Shown: one piece after another, positions 34,357 to 46,214 of the stretch
Numbering within the stretch: position 1 is the first letter of the stretch
How the letters are laid out: every line of letters starts with the position of its first letter
Assembly (NCBI RefSeq): GCF_000510725.1
Contig: NZ_AZNZ01000009.1
Span: forward strand, 93,010 to 157,009
Direction: 5' to 3'
Origin: Pseudoxanthomonas sp. J31
GTDB lineage: Bacteria; Pseudomonadota; Gammaproteobacteria; Xanthomonadales; Xanthomonadaceae
Length of the DNA stretch: 64,000 bases
Program-made: the position numbers and the translations under genes
Notes under the pieces: model-generated
Told to the model about the DNA's origin: nothing
What the model saw: only the letters and a program-made list of their open reading frames with translations
The model's database searches: none

Positions 34357-34362
<6 letters not shown>
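34344..34362. terminator. Short hairpin carrying both stop codons of convergent genes
   Basis: GGCTGAG (34344-34350) and CTCAGCC (34356-34362) form a 7-bp stem with a five-base loop. The stem includes the TGA of the oxidoreductase gene and the TGA of the leftward gnd gene. Compact bidirectional end; no T-tract. Confidence 0.4.
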
Positions 34363-35256
<894 letters not shown>

Positions 35257-35398
35257 GGGTTCTCCTGTCGTGGGTAGGGGCGTCAAGCCTCGCACAACCG
35301 GCGCCAGCGCCCGTGGAAAGGTCCGTCCCGGGCTAAACCCCGGCCGCCGGCGGCCGCTAACGAGGCGTTCCTCCAGCCAGGTTCCGCGCCCGAGAGCC

Positions 35399-36871
35399 AT
35401 GCGCATGTCCCTCCGAGACCGCGGAGCCGCCAGCGGCCAGTCCGCAGTGCGCTCCGTCCCCAGCGACGGCGTCGTCCCCGACGCCGGCAACGTGCTGCCC
35501 GTGTTCGCGTGCGGCATGGCCACGCTGCCGGGCGAGCTGGGCGACCTCGGCCGGCGCCTGGCCTCGGCTACCGATGCCGCCGACTGGGCCACCGCCGCGC
35601 GCGTGCTGCGCCAGTTCCTGGACAAGTACCTGCGCGACTTCGCCGCCGCCCTGGATGCGCCGGCCGCGGCCGAGGCCGAGCAGCTGCGGGACCTGCTGCG
35701 GCAGGCGGTGGGCGTGGCCCTGGCCTCGCTGCTGCGGCCGCTGCCGGCCCTGGCCGACGAGTCGACGGCCCTGGCCGGCGACCTCAAGCGCTGGTCGCCC
35801 GGCGCGGACCTGTCGCCGCTGGCGACCCGGGTGCGCGAGCTGTGCCACCAGGTCGGCGTGCACGCCGGCGAGGCCGCCGAACAGCAGCGCCTGCTGCTGG
35901 AACTGTTCGATCTGCTGCTGGAAAACCTGTTCGAACTGCTGGACGACGGCAGCTGGTTGCGCGGCCAGGTCGCCGCGGTGCGCCGCCTGCTGGGCCAGGA
36001 CCCGGACCTGCAGACCCTGGAAGCCACCCGCCAGGGCCTGCGCGAGCTGGCCTACCAGCAGGGCCTGCTGCGCCAGGGCATCGAACAGTCCAAGGACGCG
36101 ATGCGGGTGATGATGGTGTCCTTCGTCGAGAGCCTGGACGGCATGGCCGCCCACGCCGGCGAGTACCAGGACCGGTTGCAGGCGCACCTGGCGGCGATCC
36201 GCGAGGCGCGCACCATCGCCGACCTCGGCCACCGCCTGGAGGACGTGCTCGACGACACCCGCCGCCTGCAGGAACAGGCGCTGCGCTCGCACGAGCAGTT
36301 GCAGGCCGCGCGCGCGGACGTGGAGGCGGCCGAGGCGCGCGTGCGCGAGCTGGAAGCGCAGCTGCGCGACATCGGCGAACTGGCCAGCCGCGACCCGCTG
36401 ACCGGCGCGCTCAACCGCCGCGGCCTGGAGGAGCAGTACCCGCAGCTGCTGGCGCGGGCCGAGCGCGAGGGTTGGCCGCTGGCGGTGGCGGTGCTGGACC
36501 TGGACGAGTTCCGCCGGCTCAACGGCAGCTTCGGCCATGCCGGCGGCGATGCCGCCCTGCGCCACGTGGTGCAGGTGCTGGGCGAAGGCCTGCGCAAGGA
36601 CGACCTGCTGGCCCGCTACGGCGGCGAGGAATTCGTGGTCGTGCTGCCGCGCACCACCCTCGAGGAGGCCGCCGCGCTGCTGCAGCGCCTGCAGCGCACC
36701 CTGGCGGCGCGCCCGCTGCTGCACGAGGGCCGGCGCATCGAGGTGCGCTTCAGCGCCGGCGTGGCCGTGCGCCAGCTGGGCGAGGACCGCGAGCACCTGC
36801 TCAACCGCGCCGACCGCGCCATGTACCGGGCCAAGCAGGACGGCCGCAACCGCGTGGTCGCGGTGCACTGA
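35399..36871 (+). CDS. Diguanylate cyclase with long helical N-terminal domain
   Basis: About 490 residues. The first 320 residues are largely alpha-helical with Leu-rich amphipathic segments and a coiled-coil stretch (about 275-325, ARADVEAAEARVRELEAQL), without membrane helices. The GGDEF domain begins at ASRDPLTGALNRRGLEE; the signature is GGEEF near residue 408-412, and an I-site RxxD is not obvious. It would make cyclic di-GMP in the cytosol. The ATG at 35399 is the first in-frame start clear of the gnd promoter region. Confidence 0.88.
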   Translation: MRMSLRDRGAASGQSAVRSVPSDGVVPDAGNVLPVFACGMATLPGELGDLGRRLASATDAADWATAARVLRQFLDKYLRDFAAALDAPAAAEAEQLRDLLRQAVGVALASLLRPLPALADESTALAGDLKRWSPGADLSPLATRVRELCHQVGVHAGEAAEQQRLLLELFDLLLENLFELLDDGSWLRGQVAAVRRLLGQDPDLQTLEATRQGLRELAYQQGLLRQGIEQSKDAMRVMMVSFVESLDGMAAHAGEYQDRLQAHLAAIREARTIADLGHRLEDVLDDTRRLQEQALRSHEQLQAARADVEAAEARVRELEAQLRDIGELASRDPLTGALNRRGLEEQYPQLLARAEREGWPLAVAVLDLDEFRRLNGSFGHAGGDAALRHVVQVLGEGLRKDDLLARYGGEEFVVVLPRTTLEEAAALLQRLQRTLAARPLLHEGRRIEVRFSAGVAVRQLGEDREHLLNRADRAMYRAKQDGRNRVVAVH

Positions 36872-36875
36872 CGGC

Positions 36876-37220
36876 TCAGCGCGGGCGTCCGGCCGGGCGC
36901 TCCTTGCCGGCGCCGGTGTACGCCGGCGGCGCGTAGAAGTTCACCGTGCGCAACGGGGTGCGGCCGGTATTGCGGATCTCGTGCTCCTCGCCGCGCTCAA
37001 CCAGCAGCAGGCTGCCGGGCGCCAGCCGCTGCCGGCGCCCGGCGACGATCGCCACGCCATTGCCTGAAACCACGTAAAGCCACTGGTCGGCGCCGCGGTG
37101 GCGATTGCCCTCCCCGCCCTCGCTGGCGCCCGGCGCCAGCACCATCTGCGCCGCCTGCACCCGACGGTGTTCGAACAGCACGCGGAAACCGCGGCCGAAG
37201 CGTAGTCGCTGGTGGCGCAT
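36876..37220 (-). CDS. Cupin-fold protein
   Basis: A 114-residue single-domain cupin. The two conserved motifs are recognisable: EGNRHRGADQWLYVVSG (metal-binding His/Gln positions) and LLLVERGEEHEIRNTG (second His). Likely a small metal-binding enzyme or ligand sensor; substrate unknown. It is convergent with the cyclase gene (4 bases apart) and divergent from a transglutaminase gene across an inverted repeat. Confidence 0.8.
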   Translation of the reverse strand: MRHQRLRFGRGFRVLFEHRRVQAAQMVLAPGASEGGEGNRHRGADQWLYVVSGNGVAIVAGRRQRLAPGSLLLVERGEEHEIRNTGRTPLRTVNFYAPPAYTGAGKERPAGRPR

Positions 37221-37260
37221 GGGAACTCCTGGCGAAGATCCGGCGACCTTGGCGCGGCGG

Positions 37261-37294
37261 GCGTGAAGCGGCCGTCACCCGCGCCGCTTCACGC
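37261..37294. promoter_or_regulatory. Perfect 12-bp inverted repeat in a divergent intergenic region
   Basis: GCGTGAAGCGGC at 37261-37272 and its exact complement at 37283-37294 have a 10-base spacer. It lies between the cupin gene (starts 37220, leftward) and the transglutaminase gene (starts 37349, rightward). Size and spacing fit an operator for a dimeric regulator, or an mRNA hairpin. Confidence 0.45.
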
Positions 37295-37348
37295 GCCCTT
37301 GCGCGCGCGCCCGGCCCAATGGCACCACTTCCCCCTCGGGCCGCCCCG

Positions 37349-38170
37349 ATGCCATTCCGGCTGGGTTTCCGCATCGCCTACCGCTTCGCCCAGTCCACCC
37401 CCATGGTGGCGATGCTCGACGTGGCCGACAGCGAGGCCCACCGCCTGCTGTCCGGGCCGACGGCATGGACTTCGCCGCAGGTGCCGCTGCACCGCTACCG
37501 CGACCGCTTCGGCAATACCTGCACCCGGCTGCTGGCGCCGGCCGGGCTGCTGGTGCTGCGCGGCGAGGCGTTGGTGCGCGACGGCAGCTTCCGCCCGGCG
37601 GTGGCGCCGGCGCCGGAGGACCTGGGGCCGTTCCTGCAGCCCAGCCGCCACTGCGAGGTACGCCCGTTGCTGCACCATGCCCAGGCCCGCTTCGGCGACC
37701 TGCCCTCGGACCGGGTGCGGGTGCAGGCGATCTGCGCGCACGTGGCGCGCTCGATCGAGTACGTCCCGGAGACCGCCGACTGCACCCGCGGCGCGCTGCG
37801 CGCCCTGCAGGACGGCCAGGGCCTGTGCCGCGACTTCGCCCACGTGGCCATCGCCCTGTGCCGCGGCGTGGGCGTGCCGGCGCGCTACTGCACCGGCTAT
37901 CCGCCGCCTGGCACCACCCCGGAACCGCGCTTTCCCGCCTGGATCGAGGCCTGGTTCGACGGCCGCTGGCATGCGTTCGATCCGCGCACCGGCGGCGCCT
38001 GCCCGGCACGGGTGCCGGTGGCGCGTGGCCGCGATGCCGCCGACGTGGCCACCAGCTGCACCTTCGGCCTGTGCGAGCCGGAAAGCGTGGAGGTCTGGGC
38101 GCTGGAAGAGGCCGCGGCCGCGGCGGCAGCGGCCGGCATCGACGTGGCCGCCCTGGCGCTGGCGTCCTGA
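37349..38170 (+). CDS. Transglutaminase-like protein
   Basis: A 273-residue protein without an obvious signal peptide. The N-terminal beta-sandwich (about 1-90) and the transglutaminase core fit the YebA/TGc family: catalytic Cys in GLCRDFAHVAIAL, His-Asp in RWHAFDPRTG. Such cytosolic members are thought to be peptidases. It is unrelated in sequence to the secreted transglutaminase at 22-23.7 kb apart from the triad. The start at 37349 was chosen over an ATG 10 codons upstream on family length. Confidence 0.85.
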   Translation: MPFRLGFRIAYRFAQSTPMVAMLDVADSEAHRLLSGPTAWTSPQVPLHRYRDRFGNTCTRLLAPAGLLVLRGEALVRDGSFRPAVAPAPEDLGPFLQPSRHCEVRPLLHHAQARFGDLPSDRVRVQAICAHVARSIEYVPETADCTRGALRALQDGQGLCRDFAHVAIALCRGVGVPARYCTGYPPPGTTPEPRFPAWIEAWFDGRWHAFDPRTGGACPARVPVARGRDAADVATSCTFGLCEPESVEVWALEEAAAAAAAAGIDVAALALAS

Positions 38171-38261
38171 GGCCGGCCTTCACGTTTCCTCGCCCCCGTC
38201 TTTACGCCCGGCGTGCGCAGATGGCGGTCCGGCCATGCCGCCCACGCCGCGAGGAACAGCC

Positions 38262-38648
38262 ATGAAAACCCGTTTGCCCGCCATCCTGGCCCTGGCCGGC
38301 GTGCTCGGCTGCGGCCCTGCCCTGGCCCAGGACCAAGACGTCGACCCGCCCGCCACCACGGCGCCGCAGGATGCGCACGCCGGCCACCCGGGGCAGGCCG
38401 ATGCCCTGCCCGGCACCGACGTCGATGGCGACGGCCGCCTGTCGCTGGCCGAGTTCACCGCCGGCAGCCAGCGCACCGCCGAGGACTTCGCCGCCCAAGA
38501 TGCCGATGGCGACGGCTACGTCACCGCGCAGGAACTGCAGGCCGCGCGCCACCAGCACCTGACCCCCGGCAGCGCGCACGAACACGATGGCAAGCCGCGC
38601 CCGGCCGCCGAGCCGCAGCCCGACGCCGCGGCCAGCCCGCGCAAGTAG
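38262..38648 (+). CDS. Secreted EF-hand protein
   Basis: A 128-residue protein with a signal peptide (to PALAQD). Two EF-hand loops are visible: DVDGDGRLSLAEF and DADGDGYVTAQEL. The tail is His/Pro/Ala-rich. It parallels the EF-hand gene at 15.6-15.9 kb but is not a close copy. GAGGA precedes the ATG at 38262. Calcium binding in the periplasm is likely; partner unknown. Confidence 0.83.
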   Translation: MKTRLPAILALAGVLGCGPALAQDQDVDPPATTAPQDAHAGHPGQADALPGTDVDGDGRLSLAEFTAGSQRTAEDFAAQDADGDGYVTAQELQAARHQHLTPGSAHEHDGKPRPAAEPQPDAAASPRK

Positions 38649-38662
38649 CCCAGGAGATCCGG

Positions 38663-38869
38663 ATGACCCGTCCCTCTGCCCCGCCCGAAACCCACAGCAC
38701 CCGCGACAAGCGCCCGGCCGCCGACCAGGACAAGCCGAACACCCCGGACCGCTACGCCAACGAAAAGGGCCGGCACAAGGGCCCGGAGATGCCCGACACC
38801 GATCCGGAGCGCAACCACGCGGTGCCGGAGGACTACGAGCGCATGTCCCCGGACCGTCCGCGCCGCTGA
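38663..38869 (+). CDS. Small highly charged protein of unknown function
   Basis: A 68-residue hydrophilic protein, rich in Asp, Glu, Lys, Arg and Pro, lacking hydrophobic segments, and probably disordered. AGGAG lies eight bases before the ATG at 38663. It sits 14 bases after the EF-hand gene in the same direction, so it is likely co-transcribed. No family recognised. Confidence 0.6.
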   Translation: MTRPSAPPETHSTRDKRPAADQDKPNTPDRYANEKGRHKGPEMPDTDPERNHAVPEDYERMSPDRPRR

Positions 38870-38898
38870 ACCGCTGCACCGATCCGCCGGAGCCCGAC

Positions 38899-39333
38899 AT
38901 GGAGACGATGGAGCTTCACCGTGGCCGCCTGGTCGACCACCTGCAGCGGGTGGTGCGCGACCTGCCCGCCAGCCAGCGTTTCTACACCGCGGTGGCCGGG
39001 GCGCTCGGCATTCCCCTCGGCGGCAGCAGCGAAGGCTGGTTCTGGATCGACGAGCTGTTCGTCTCGGCGATCGACAGCGAGGCCGCCGCCGGCGAGCTGA
39101 CCGGGCGCGTGCACCTGGCCTTCCAGGCCGCCGACCGTGGCGCGGTCGACGCCTTCCATGCCGCGGCGCTGGCGGCCGGCGGCCGCGACAACGGCGCCCC
39201 GGGGCTGCGTCCCTACCACCCGGGCTACTACGCGGCCTTCGTGCTTGATCCGGACGGCAACAACATCGAGGCCGTGCATCACGGCCCCGCCGAACGCAGC
39301 GCCGCCTCGGTCCGCGTCCGGTTCCGGGAATGA
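38899..39333 (+). CDS. VOC-superfamily (glyoxalase-like) protein
   Basis: A 144-residue protein. The betaalphabetabetabeta folds are evident: HLQRVVRDLPASQRFYTAV at the N terminus, HLAFQAADRGAVDAFHAAAL in the second half, and FVLDPDGNNIEAVHHG at the metal-ligand end. It could be a glyoxalase, bleomycin-resistance or dioxygenase-type protein; the sequence does not settle which. It follows the small charged protein gene by 29 bases. Confidence 0.85.
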   Translation: METMELHRGRLVDHLQRVVRDLPASQRFYTAVAGALGIPLGGSSEGWFWIDELFVSAIDSEAAAGELTGRVHLAFQAADRGAVDAFHAAALAAGGRDNGAPGLRPYHPGYYAAFVLDPDGNNIEAVHHGPAERSAASVRVRFRE

Positions 39334-39374
39334 GCGACGCGGCCACCGCCGCACACGCATCAGGGAGGAGTGCA

Positions 39375-39959
39375 ATGAAAGCGCAAACCGCATTGCCGCA
39401 GGCGCTGTACCGCACCAACCTGCAACTGCAGGCACGCCTGGCCGCACTGCTGCAGGACACCGCGCGGCAATGGCTGGATTTCTGGCAACGCCTGGTCGAG
39501 GAAGGCGTGCTGGAAAGCGATGCCGGACTGCAGGCGCTGGGCAGGCACGACTGGCAGGCGCTGGCCGCGCTGCCGGCCGACGCGTTCTGGCGCCAGGTGC
39601 AACAGCGCTTCGGCGACCAGCAGGCCGCGGCCCAAGTCGCGGTGGCGGTGCAGGCCGCGTTCGCCCGCGGCCTGCAGGACGCGATGCGCGACTGGCGCCG
39701 CGATACCGCCGCGGCGCTGGACGAGGCCGGGCTCGGCTTCCCGGCCAACAACCCGATGTGGGGCGCGCTGTTCCAGGGCTGGGACGCGATCCCGCCGGGC
39801 CTGGTTGCCAGCGCCGCGACTGCCGAGGCCAGCAAGCCCTCCGCGCCCCGGGCACGCGCGCCCAAGCCCGCACCGCGCCCGCGGCCTGCTTCGCCCCGCG
39901 GCGCCAAGCCCAGGCGCGCGGGCAAGCCGCGCGCACCGGAAGCGGCGCCGCGACCCTAG
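39375..39959 (+). CDS. Phasin-like granule-associated protein
   Basis: A 194-residue protein. Residues 1-130 are amphipathic helices of phasin type (LQARLAALLQDTARQWLDFWQRL) and the C-terminal 45 residues are an Ala/Pro/Lys/Arg-rich tail resembling PhaF or histone H1. Phasins coat polyhydroxyalkanoate granules and the tail can bind DNA. No polymer synthase is nearby, so a storage role is unproven. GGAGG precedes the ATG; the stop overlaps the stop of the convergent gene as CTAG. Confidence 0.7.
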   Translation: MKAQTALPQALYRTNLQLQARLAALLQDTARQWLDFWQRLVEEGVLESDAGLQALGRHDWQALAALPADAFWRQVQQRFGDQQAAAQVAVAVQAAFARGLQDAMRDWRRDTAAALDEAGLGFPANNPMWGALFQGWDAIPPGLVASAATAEASKPSAPRARAPKPAPRPRPASPRGAKPRRAGKPRAPEAAPRP

Positions 39960-40336
39960 CGCCGCGCCAGCACCACGGCCGCGGCAAGCAGCGGCGCCAG
40001 CAGCACCCCGGCCATGAACCAGGCCGGCCAGCCGCCGGACTGCCACAGCCCCGCTACCAGCACCGCGAGCAGCACGCCGAGGAAGGCCAGCGCATGGCTG
40101 CGCGGCGCCGCCGGCGCCAGCCAGGCAGCGGCCACGCCGGCCGCAACGCAGGCCAGCGCCAGCCAGGCCAGGTCCCAGGCCAGGCGCGGCGTGCCGCCGG
40201 GCGGCAGCCCGGCCAGCGGCGCCAGCGCGCCGCCGGCCAGGTTGAGCGCGACCAGCACCGCGCTGGCCGCGCAGAACGCCAGCACCGAACGCAGCAGCAG
40301 GATCACCGCCACGGCGGCCGACGCCGGTCCCGGCAC
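39956..40336 (-). CDS. Four-helix membrane protein of unknown function
   Basis: A 126-residue protein with four hydrophobic segments (about 8-34, 52-70, 80-96, 104-123), few charges and a C-terminal RR. No family recognised. Its TAG stop shares the CTAG of the convergent phasin gene. It starts just downstream of the deacetylase gene stop and may be co-transcribed with it. Confidence 0.6.
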   Translation of the reverse strand: MPGPASAAVAVILLLRSVLAFCAASAVLVALNLAGGALAPLAGLPPGGTPRLAWDLAWLALACVAAGVAAAWLAPAAPRSHALAFLGVLLAVLVAGLWQSGGWPAWFMAGVLLAPLLAAAVVLARR

Positions 40337-40340
40337 TGCC

Positions 40341-41171
40341 TCAGCGCCCGGCCTTGCGGCCGCCGCGCGCGGCTTCCTGCTGCTGGCGCACCCACTGCAT
40401 CTGCTCGCGGAAGGTGGCGGTCCAGTACTTGTCCCTGTTCGCGGCCAGGAACGCCAGCAACTCCTCGTGCGCTTCCCTGGACACCGACAGGTAGTCGCCG
40501 CCGACGCCGTGGAAGGTGAAGCCGACCATGGTGCCCTTGCGCCCGGCTTCCTCCACCAGCGCGATCAGCTGCTTGCCGGTGACGTCGCTGGGCACCGCGG
40601 CCGGCACCGCCGCCGGGTCCAGCGCGAACATGTCCGGGACCACGTCGCCGCCGACCAGCTTGATGCCGAGGAAGCGGTCGGCCACGGCGGCGATGTAGTC
40701 GCCGTCGGCCACCTTGCGGTCGCCACAGGGCGCGGTGTAGGTGCGCGGACCGGTGTAGCCGTCCAGCGCCTGCAGGAACACGTCCGCGACCTCGACCTGC
40801 TCCTTGATCTGCGCCAGGCTCATGCGGTCCAGGTCCTGGTGCGCCGGCACCCACTCGCGGCCGGGACCATGCGCCGAGCACGGATGGGTGATGCTGTGGT
40901 TGCCCAGCTCGTGGCCCATGCGCGCCACCTCGCGCCACTCCTCCATCCGCGCCCGCACCGGCTCGCGCGCCGGCACGATGTAGAAGCTGCCCTTGAGCCC
41001 GTACTTCTGCAGCTGCGGCACCGCGTTGTCCAGCTGCGAATCCAGCGCGTCGTCGTAGGCCAGGCTGACCGCGGCCTTGCGCCCCTCCGGCCAGCTGAAC
41101 TTCTGCTTCGCCATGGCCGGCAGCGCCAGCGCGGCCAGGCAAAGCGCCAGGCAGATCCTGCTTGCTTGCAT
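40341..41171 (-). CDS. Secreted polysaccharide deacetylase (NodB domain)
   Basis: A 276-residue protein with a signal peptide (to LPAMAK). The NodB motifs are present: AYDDALDS (D40/D41, catalytic and metal Asp), HELGNHSITHP (H92, H96, metal ligands), GPRTYTAPCGD as motif 3, and a final FTFHGVGGDY with the catalytic His. It would remove N- or O-acetyl groups from a polysaccharide, in the envelope. Adjacent to, but not coupled with, the glycogen operon. Confidence 0.88.
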   Translation of the reverse strand: MQASRICLALCLAALALPAMAKQKFSWPEGRKAAVSLAYDDALDSQLDNAVPQLQKYGLKGSFYIVPAREPVRARMEEWREVARMGHELGNHSITHPCSAHGPGREWVPAHQDLDRMSLAQIKEQVEVADVFLQALDGYTGPRTYTAPCGDRKVADGDYIAAVADRFLGIKLVGGDVVPDMFALDPAAVPAAVPSDVTGKQLIALVEEAGRKGTMVGFTFHGVGGDYLSVSREAHEELLAFLAANRDKYWTATFREQMQWVRQQQEAARGGRKAGR

Positions 41172-41287
41172 GCGTTCCCCTCGTCTGGCGACGGCCCTCC
41201 CGCGCCTTCGACCGAAGTCTAGCCTTGCCCCGCGGCACGCGGCAGCCGGCCGCTACCCGTACCAGGGCGAAGGGTGCAGCGGCCGGG

Positions 41288-43427
<2,140 letters not shown>

Positions 43428-43441
<14 letters not shown>

Positions 43442-43628
43442 GGTCGTCCTCCTCTCCCGCGGTTCCTTCGTTGGCCGGCTGCTCCAGCGCGCGTGCGGCG
43501 ATCTCGGCCTCCACCAGGCGCTCGGCCATGCCCCAGTGGCGCAGCTCCTGGCCGTCGGGGCGGCCCTCGGTCTCCCAGATCTGGCGCGCGAGCTCGCGCG
43601 TGCGGCGCTGGCGTTCGGCCGGGTCCAT
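43428..43628 (-). CDS. DUF2934 small protein
   Basis: A 66-residue protein whose core (RTRELARQIWETEGRPDGQELRHW, given in parts of a single helix pair) matches the DUF2934 pattern of helix, EEGRP turn, and W-containing helix. The tail is acidic. GAGGA at the treY stop places the ATG at 43628. An ATG at 43643 overlapping that stop is an alternative. It sits between treY and glgX, and its role in glycogen metabolism is unknown. Confidence 0.75.
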
Positions 43629-43639
43629 GGCGTCATTCC

Positions 43640-46214
43640 TCATGCAGTGGTCCACACTGCCACGGGCGAACGTGCAAACAGCGTCGACAGCGGCACGTTG
43701 CCTGGCGAATCCAGTCCAAGCCGCGCGCCGCCCAGCACCTCGCGCCAGTGCCCGACAGGCAGGCGCAGGCTGCGGGCTTCCCAGTGCGCTTCGGGCAGCA
43801 GCAGGCCCTCGCCCTGCACGGCAGCGGCATCGCCCACCAGCGCGCCGGCCCACAGCCGCTGGTGGCCGCTGCCGCGCAGGAAGGCCACCACGTCGGTGCC
43901 CGCCGGCTGCGGCGTGTAGCGGCCCTGGAACAGGCGCGGGTGCGCGGCACGCAGTTCCAGCATGGTGGCCAGTAGGCGTGCCTTGAGCGCACCGTCCTGC
44001 CATTGCCGCAGCAGTGCGGGCCAGTCGCGCGGGTCATCCAGCCAGGCGCGCCTGGCGGCGTAGTCCACGGGGCGACGGTTGTCCGGATCGACCAGGCTCA
44101 GGTCCCAGCCCTCGCTGCCCTGGTAGGTATCCGGCACCCCGGGCGTGGCCAGCCGCAGCAGCAGCTGGGCCAGGCCCAGGCGCGCACCAGGCACGCCCAG
44201 CGCCGCGGCCGCGGCGGCCAGGGCCTGGTGCAAGGCGTTGTCCTCCAGCGCGTGGCGCACCAGGGCATCGACCGCGCCTTCCACGCCCGCGTCCGGCTCG
44301 GTCCAGCTGCTGTACTGCTTGCCCTCGCGCAGGGCCTTGGTGGCCCAGGCGACCACCCGTCCGGCGTAGTCCGTGCGCGCCCGGCGGCCTGGCAGCTGCA
44401 GCGGCCAGGCCGCGACCAGGGTCTGCCACAGCATCAGCCGGAAGGTCGCCGGCACCGCCTCGCGCAGCCGCGCAGGCACGGCCTCCTCGAACCGCTCCAG
44501 CTGGCCGCACCACCACGGCGCGCGGTGCGAGAGCGCGGCCAGGCGCGCGCGGGTGTCCTCGCCGCGCTTGTGGTCGTGGGTGGCCGTGGCCAGCAGCGCC
44601 AGCGGATGGCGCCGGCCGCGTTCGCGGCAGGCGTGGTGGAAGCCGTCGATGCCAGGCGGGGCATGCAGCGGATGGCTGCCGACCTCGTTGCGCGACAGCA
44701 GCACGCCGTGGCGGTAGAAGGCCGTGTCCTCCACCGCCTTGGCATTGAGCGGGGCGGTCAGCTGCTCGAAGCTGGCACGCAGGCGCTGCAGCAGTAGCGC
44801 GGGCACGCCGCGGGCGTCGCCATCGCCGCGCAGCCAGCCGGCGAGCGTGGCCAGGGCCTGCTGCTCCGCCGGGCCGAGGTCGCCGGCCGCGGCCGTGGCG
44901 GCGGCGTCCAGCCAGGCCAGGCCCTGCGCATCCAGGCCGTCGCGGCCGGCGTAGGTGCGGTACACCGGGAAGCGCAGGCACAGCGCTTGCAGCGCGCGCC
45001 CACATCTGCGCGCTGAAGTCGGCCAGCGCCGGCAGCTGCGCCGCCACCGCCAGCAGCCGCAGCAGGCAGCGGTTGAACTCGGCCTGCAGCGGGCCACGCA
45101 GGACCAGCAGGCGCGCCTGCCGCTCGATCGCGGCGAAATCGCCCTCGCCGCCGGCCTGTTCCCAGCGTCCGCGCAGCGTCTCCAGCCCGGCGGCGGCGTG
45201 CAGCACCGCGCCGGCCTGGTCCATGAAGTCGTAACCGGTCGTGCCCTGGCAGGGCCAGGCGGCCGGCAGCTGTTCGCCGGGCGCGAGGATCTTCTCCACG
45301 TACAGCAGCGCCTCGCCCGGCGCCAGGCCGCGGCGCGCGCCGGCACGGTCCAGCGCCGCGCGCAGTGCCTGCACGTAGCCGGTGGGATCGGCCAGGCCGT
45401 CGACGTGGTCCACGCGCACGCCGTCGATCACGCCTTGCGCCAGCAGCCGCAACGGCAGTGCGTGCACGGCGTCGAACACCTCGCGGCGCTCCACGCGCAG
45501 CGCCGCCAGCGAGCTGATGTCGAAGAAGCGGCGGTAGTTGATGCGGTCGTTGCCGGCGCGCCACCACAGCAGCCGGTAGGCCTGGCGCTCGAGGATGGCG
45601 GCCAGGGTGCCCTCGCCGCGGCGGGCGCCGGAGTTGGTGCGCTCCAGCCAGGCCCGCGCCCGCGCACCGGCCGGCGCCGGCACCGTGCCCGGGGCCAGCG
45701 GCCAGGCCTGGTCGTGGTGCCGCACCTGCCAGCCATCGCCCTGCCGTTCCAGCCGCAGCAGGCCTTCGGCCAGCGCCGCATGCAGCGGCCGGTCCAGCAC
45801 CGGCAGCAGCAGGCGGCCGCCCGCGCCGGGCGCCTCCCAGTCCACGTCGAACCACTCGGCATGGCGGCTGCGGCGCCCGTGCTGCAGCAGGTCCATCCAC
45901 CACGCATTGGAGGCGTGGGTGGCCATGTGGTTGGGCACGATGTCCAGCAGCAGGCCCATGCCATGCTCGCGCGCGGCCTGCGCCAGGCGCTGCAATGCCG
46001 GCTCGCCGCCCAGATCCGGGTTGACCCGGGTGGGATCGGTGTTGTCGTAGCCATGGTTGGAGCCGGGCACGGCGGTGCCGATGGGTGCCAAGTACAGGTG
46101 GCTTGCGCCGAGGCGGGCGAAGTAGTCGACCTGCGCCGCGGCATCGTCCAGGGTGAAGCCGGCATGCAGCTGCAGGCGCACGGTGGCCCGCGGCCGGAGG
46201 CGGGCCGGGCTCAT
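43640..46214 (-). pseudogene. treY: Malto-oligosyltrehalose synthase, frameshifted
   Basis: TreY isomerises the reducing end of maltodextrins to a trehalose bond. The N-terminal 405 or so residues (ATG at 46214, overlapping malQ as ATGA; GSNHGYDNTDP, LLLDIVPNHMA, GVRVDHVDGLADP) read in one frame. The C-terminal 450 (LRFPVYRTYAGRDG, FYRHGVLLSRNEVGS, PGVPDTYQGSE) read in another. The switch is at a GC-dinucleotide tract at 44992-45000; adding two bases or removing one restores a single reading frame of about 858 residues. As written the product stops early. A sequencing error cannot be excluded. Confidence 0.85.

Noticed and set aside
38663..38869. Antitoxin-like reading for the 68-residue charged protein
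   Set aside because: No partner toxin or DNA-binding motif nearby; the neighbours are an EF-hand and a VOC protein.
44985..45005. Programmed ribosomal frameshift to make full TreY
   Set aside because: No slippery heptamer of the usual A- or T-rich type and no reason known for TreY to use recoding; a mutation, variable tract or sequencing error is simpler.
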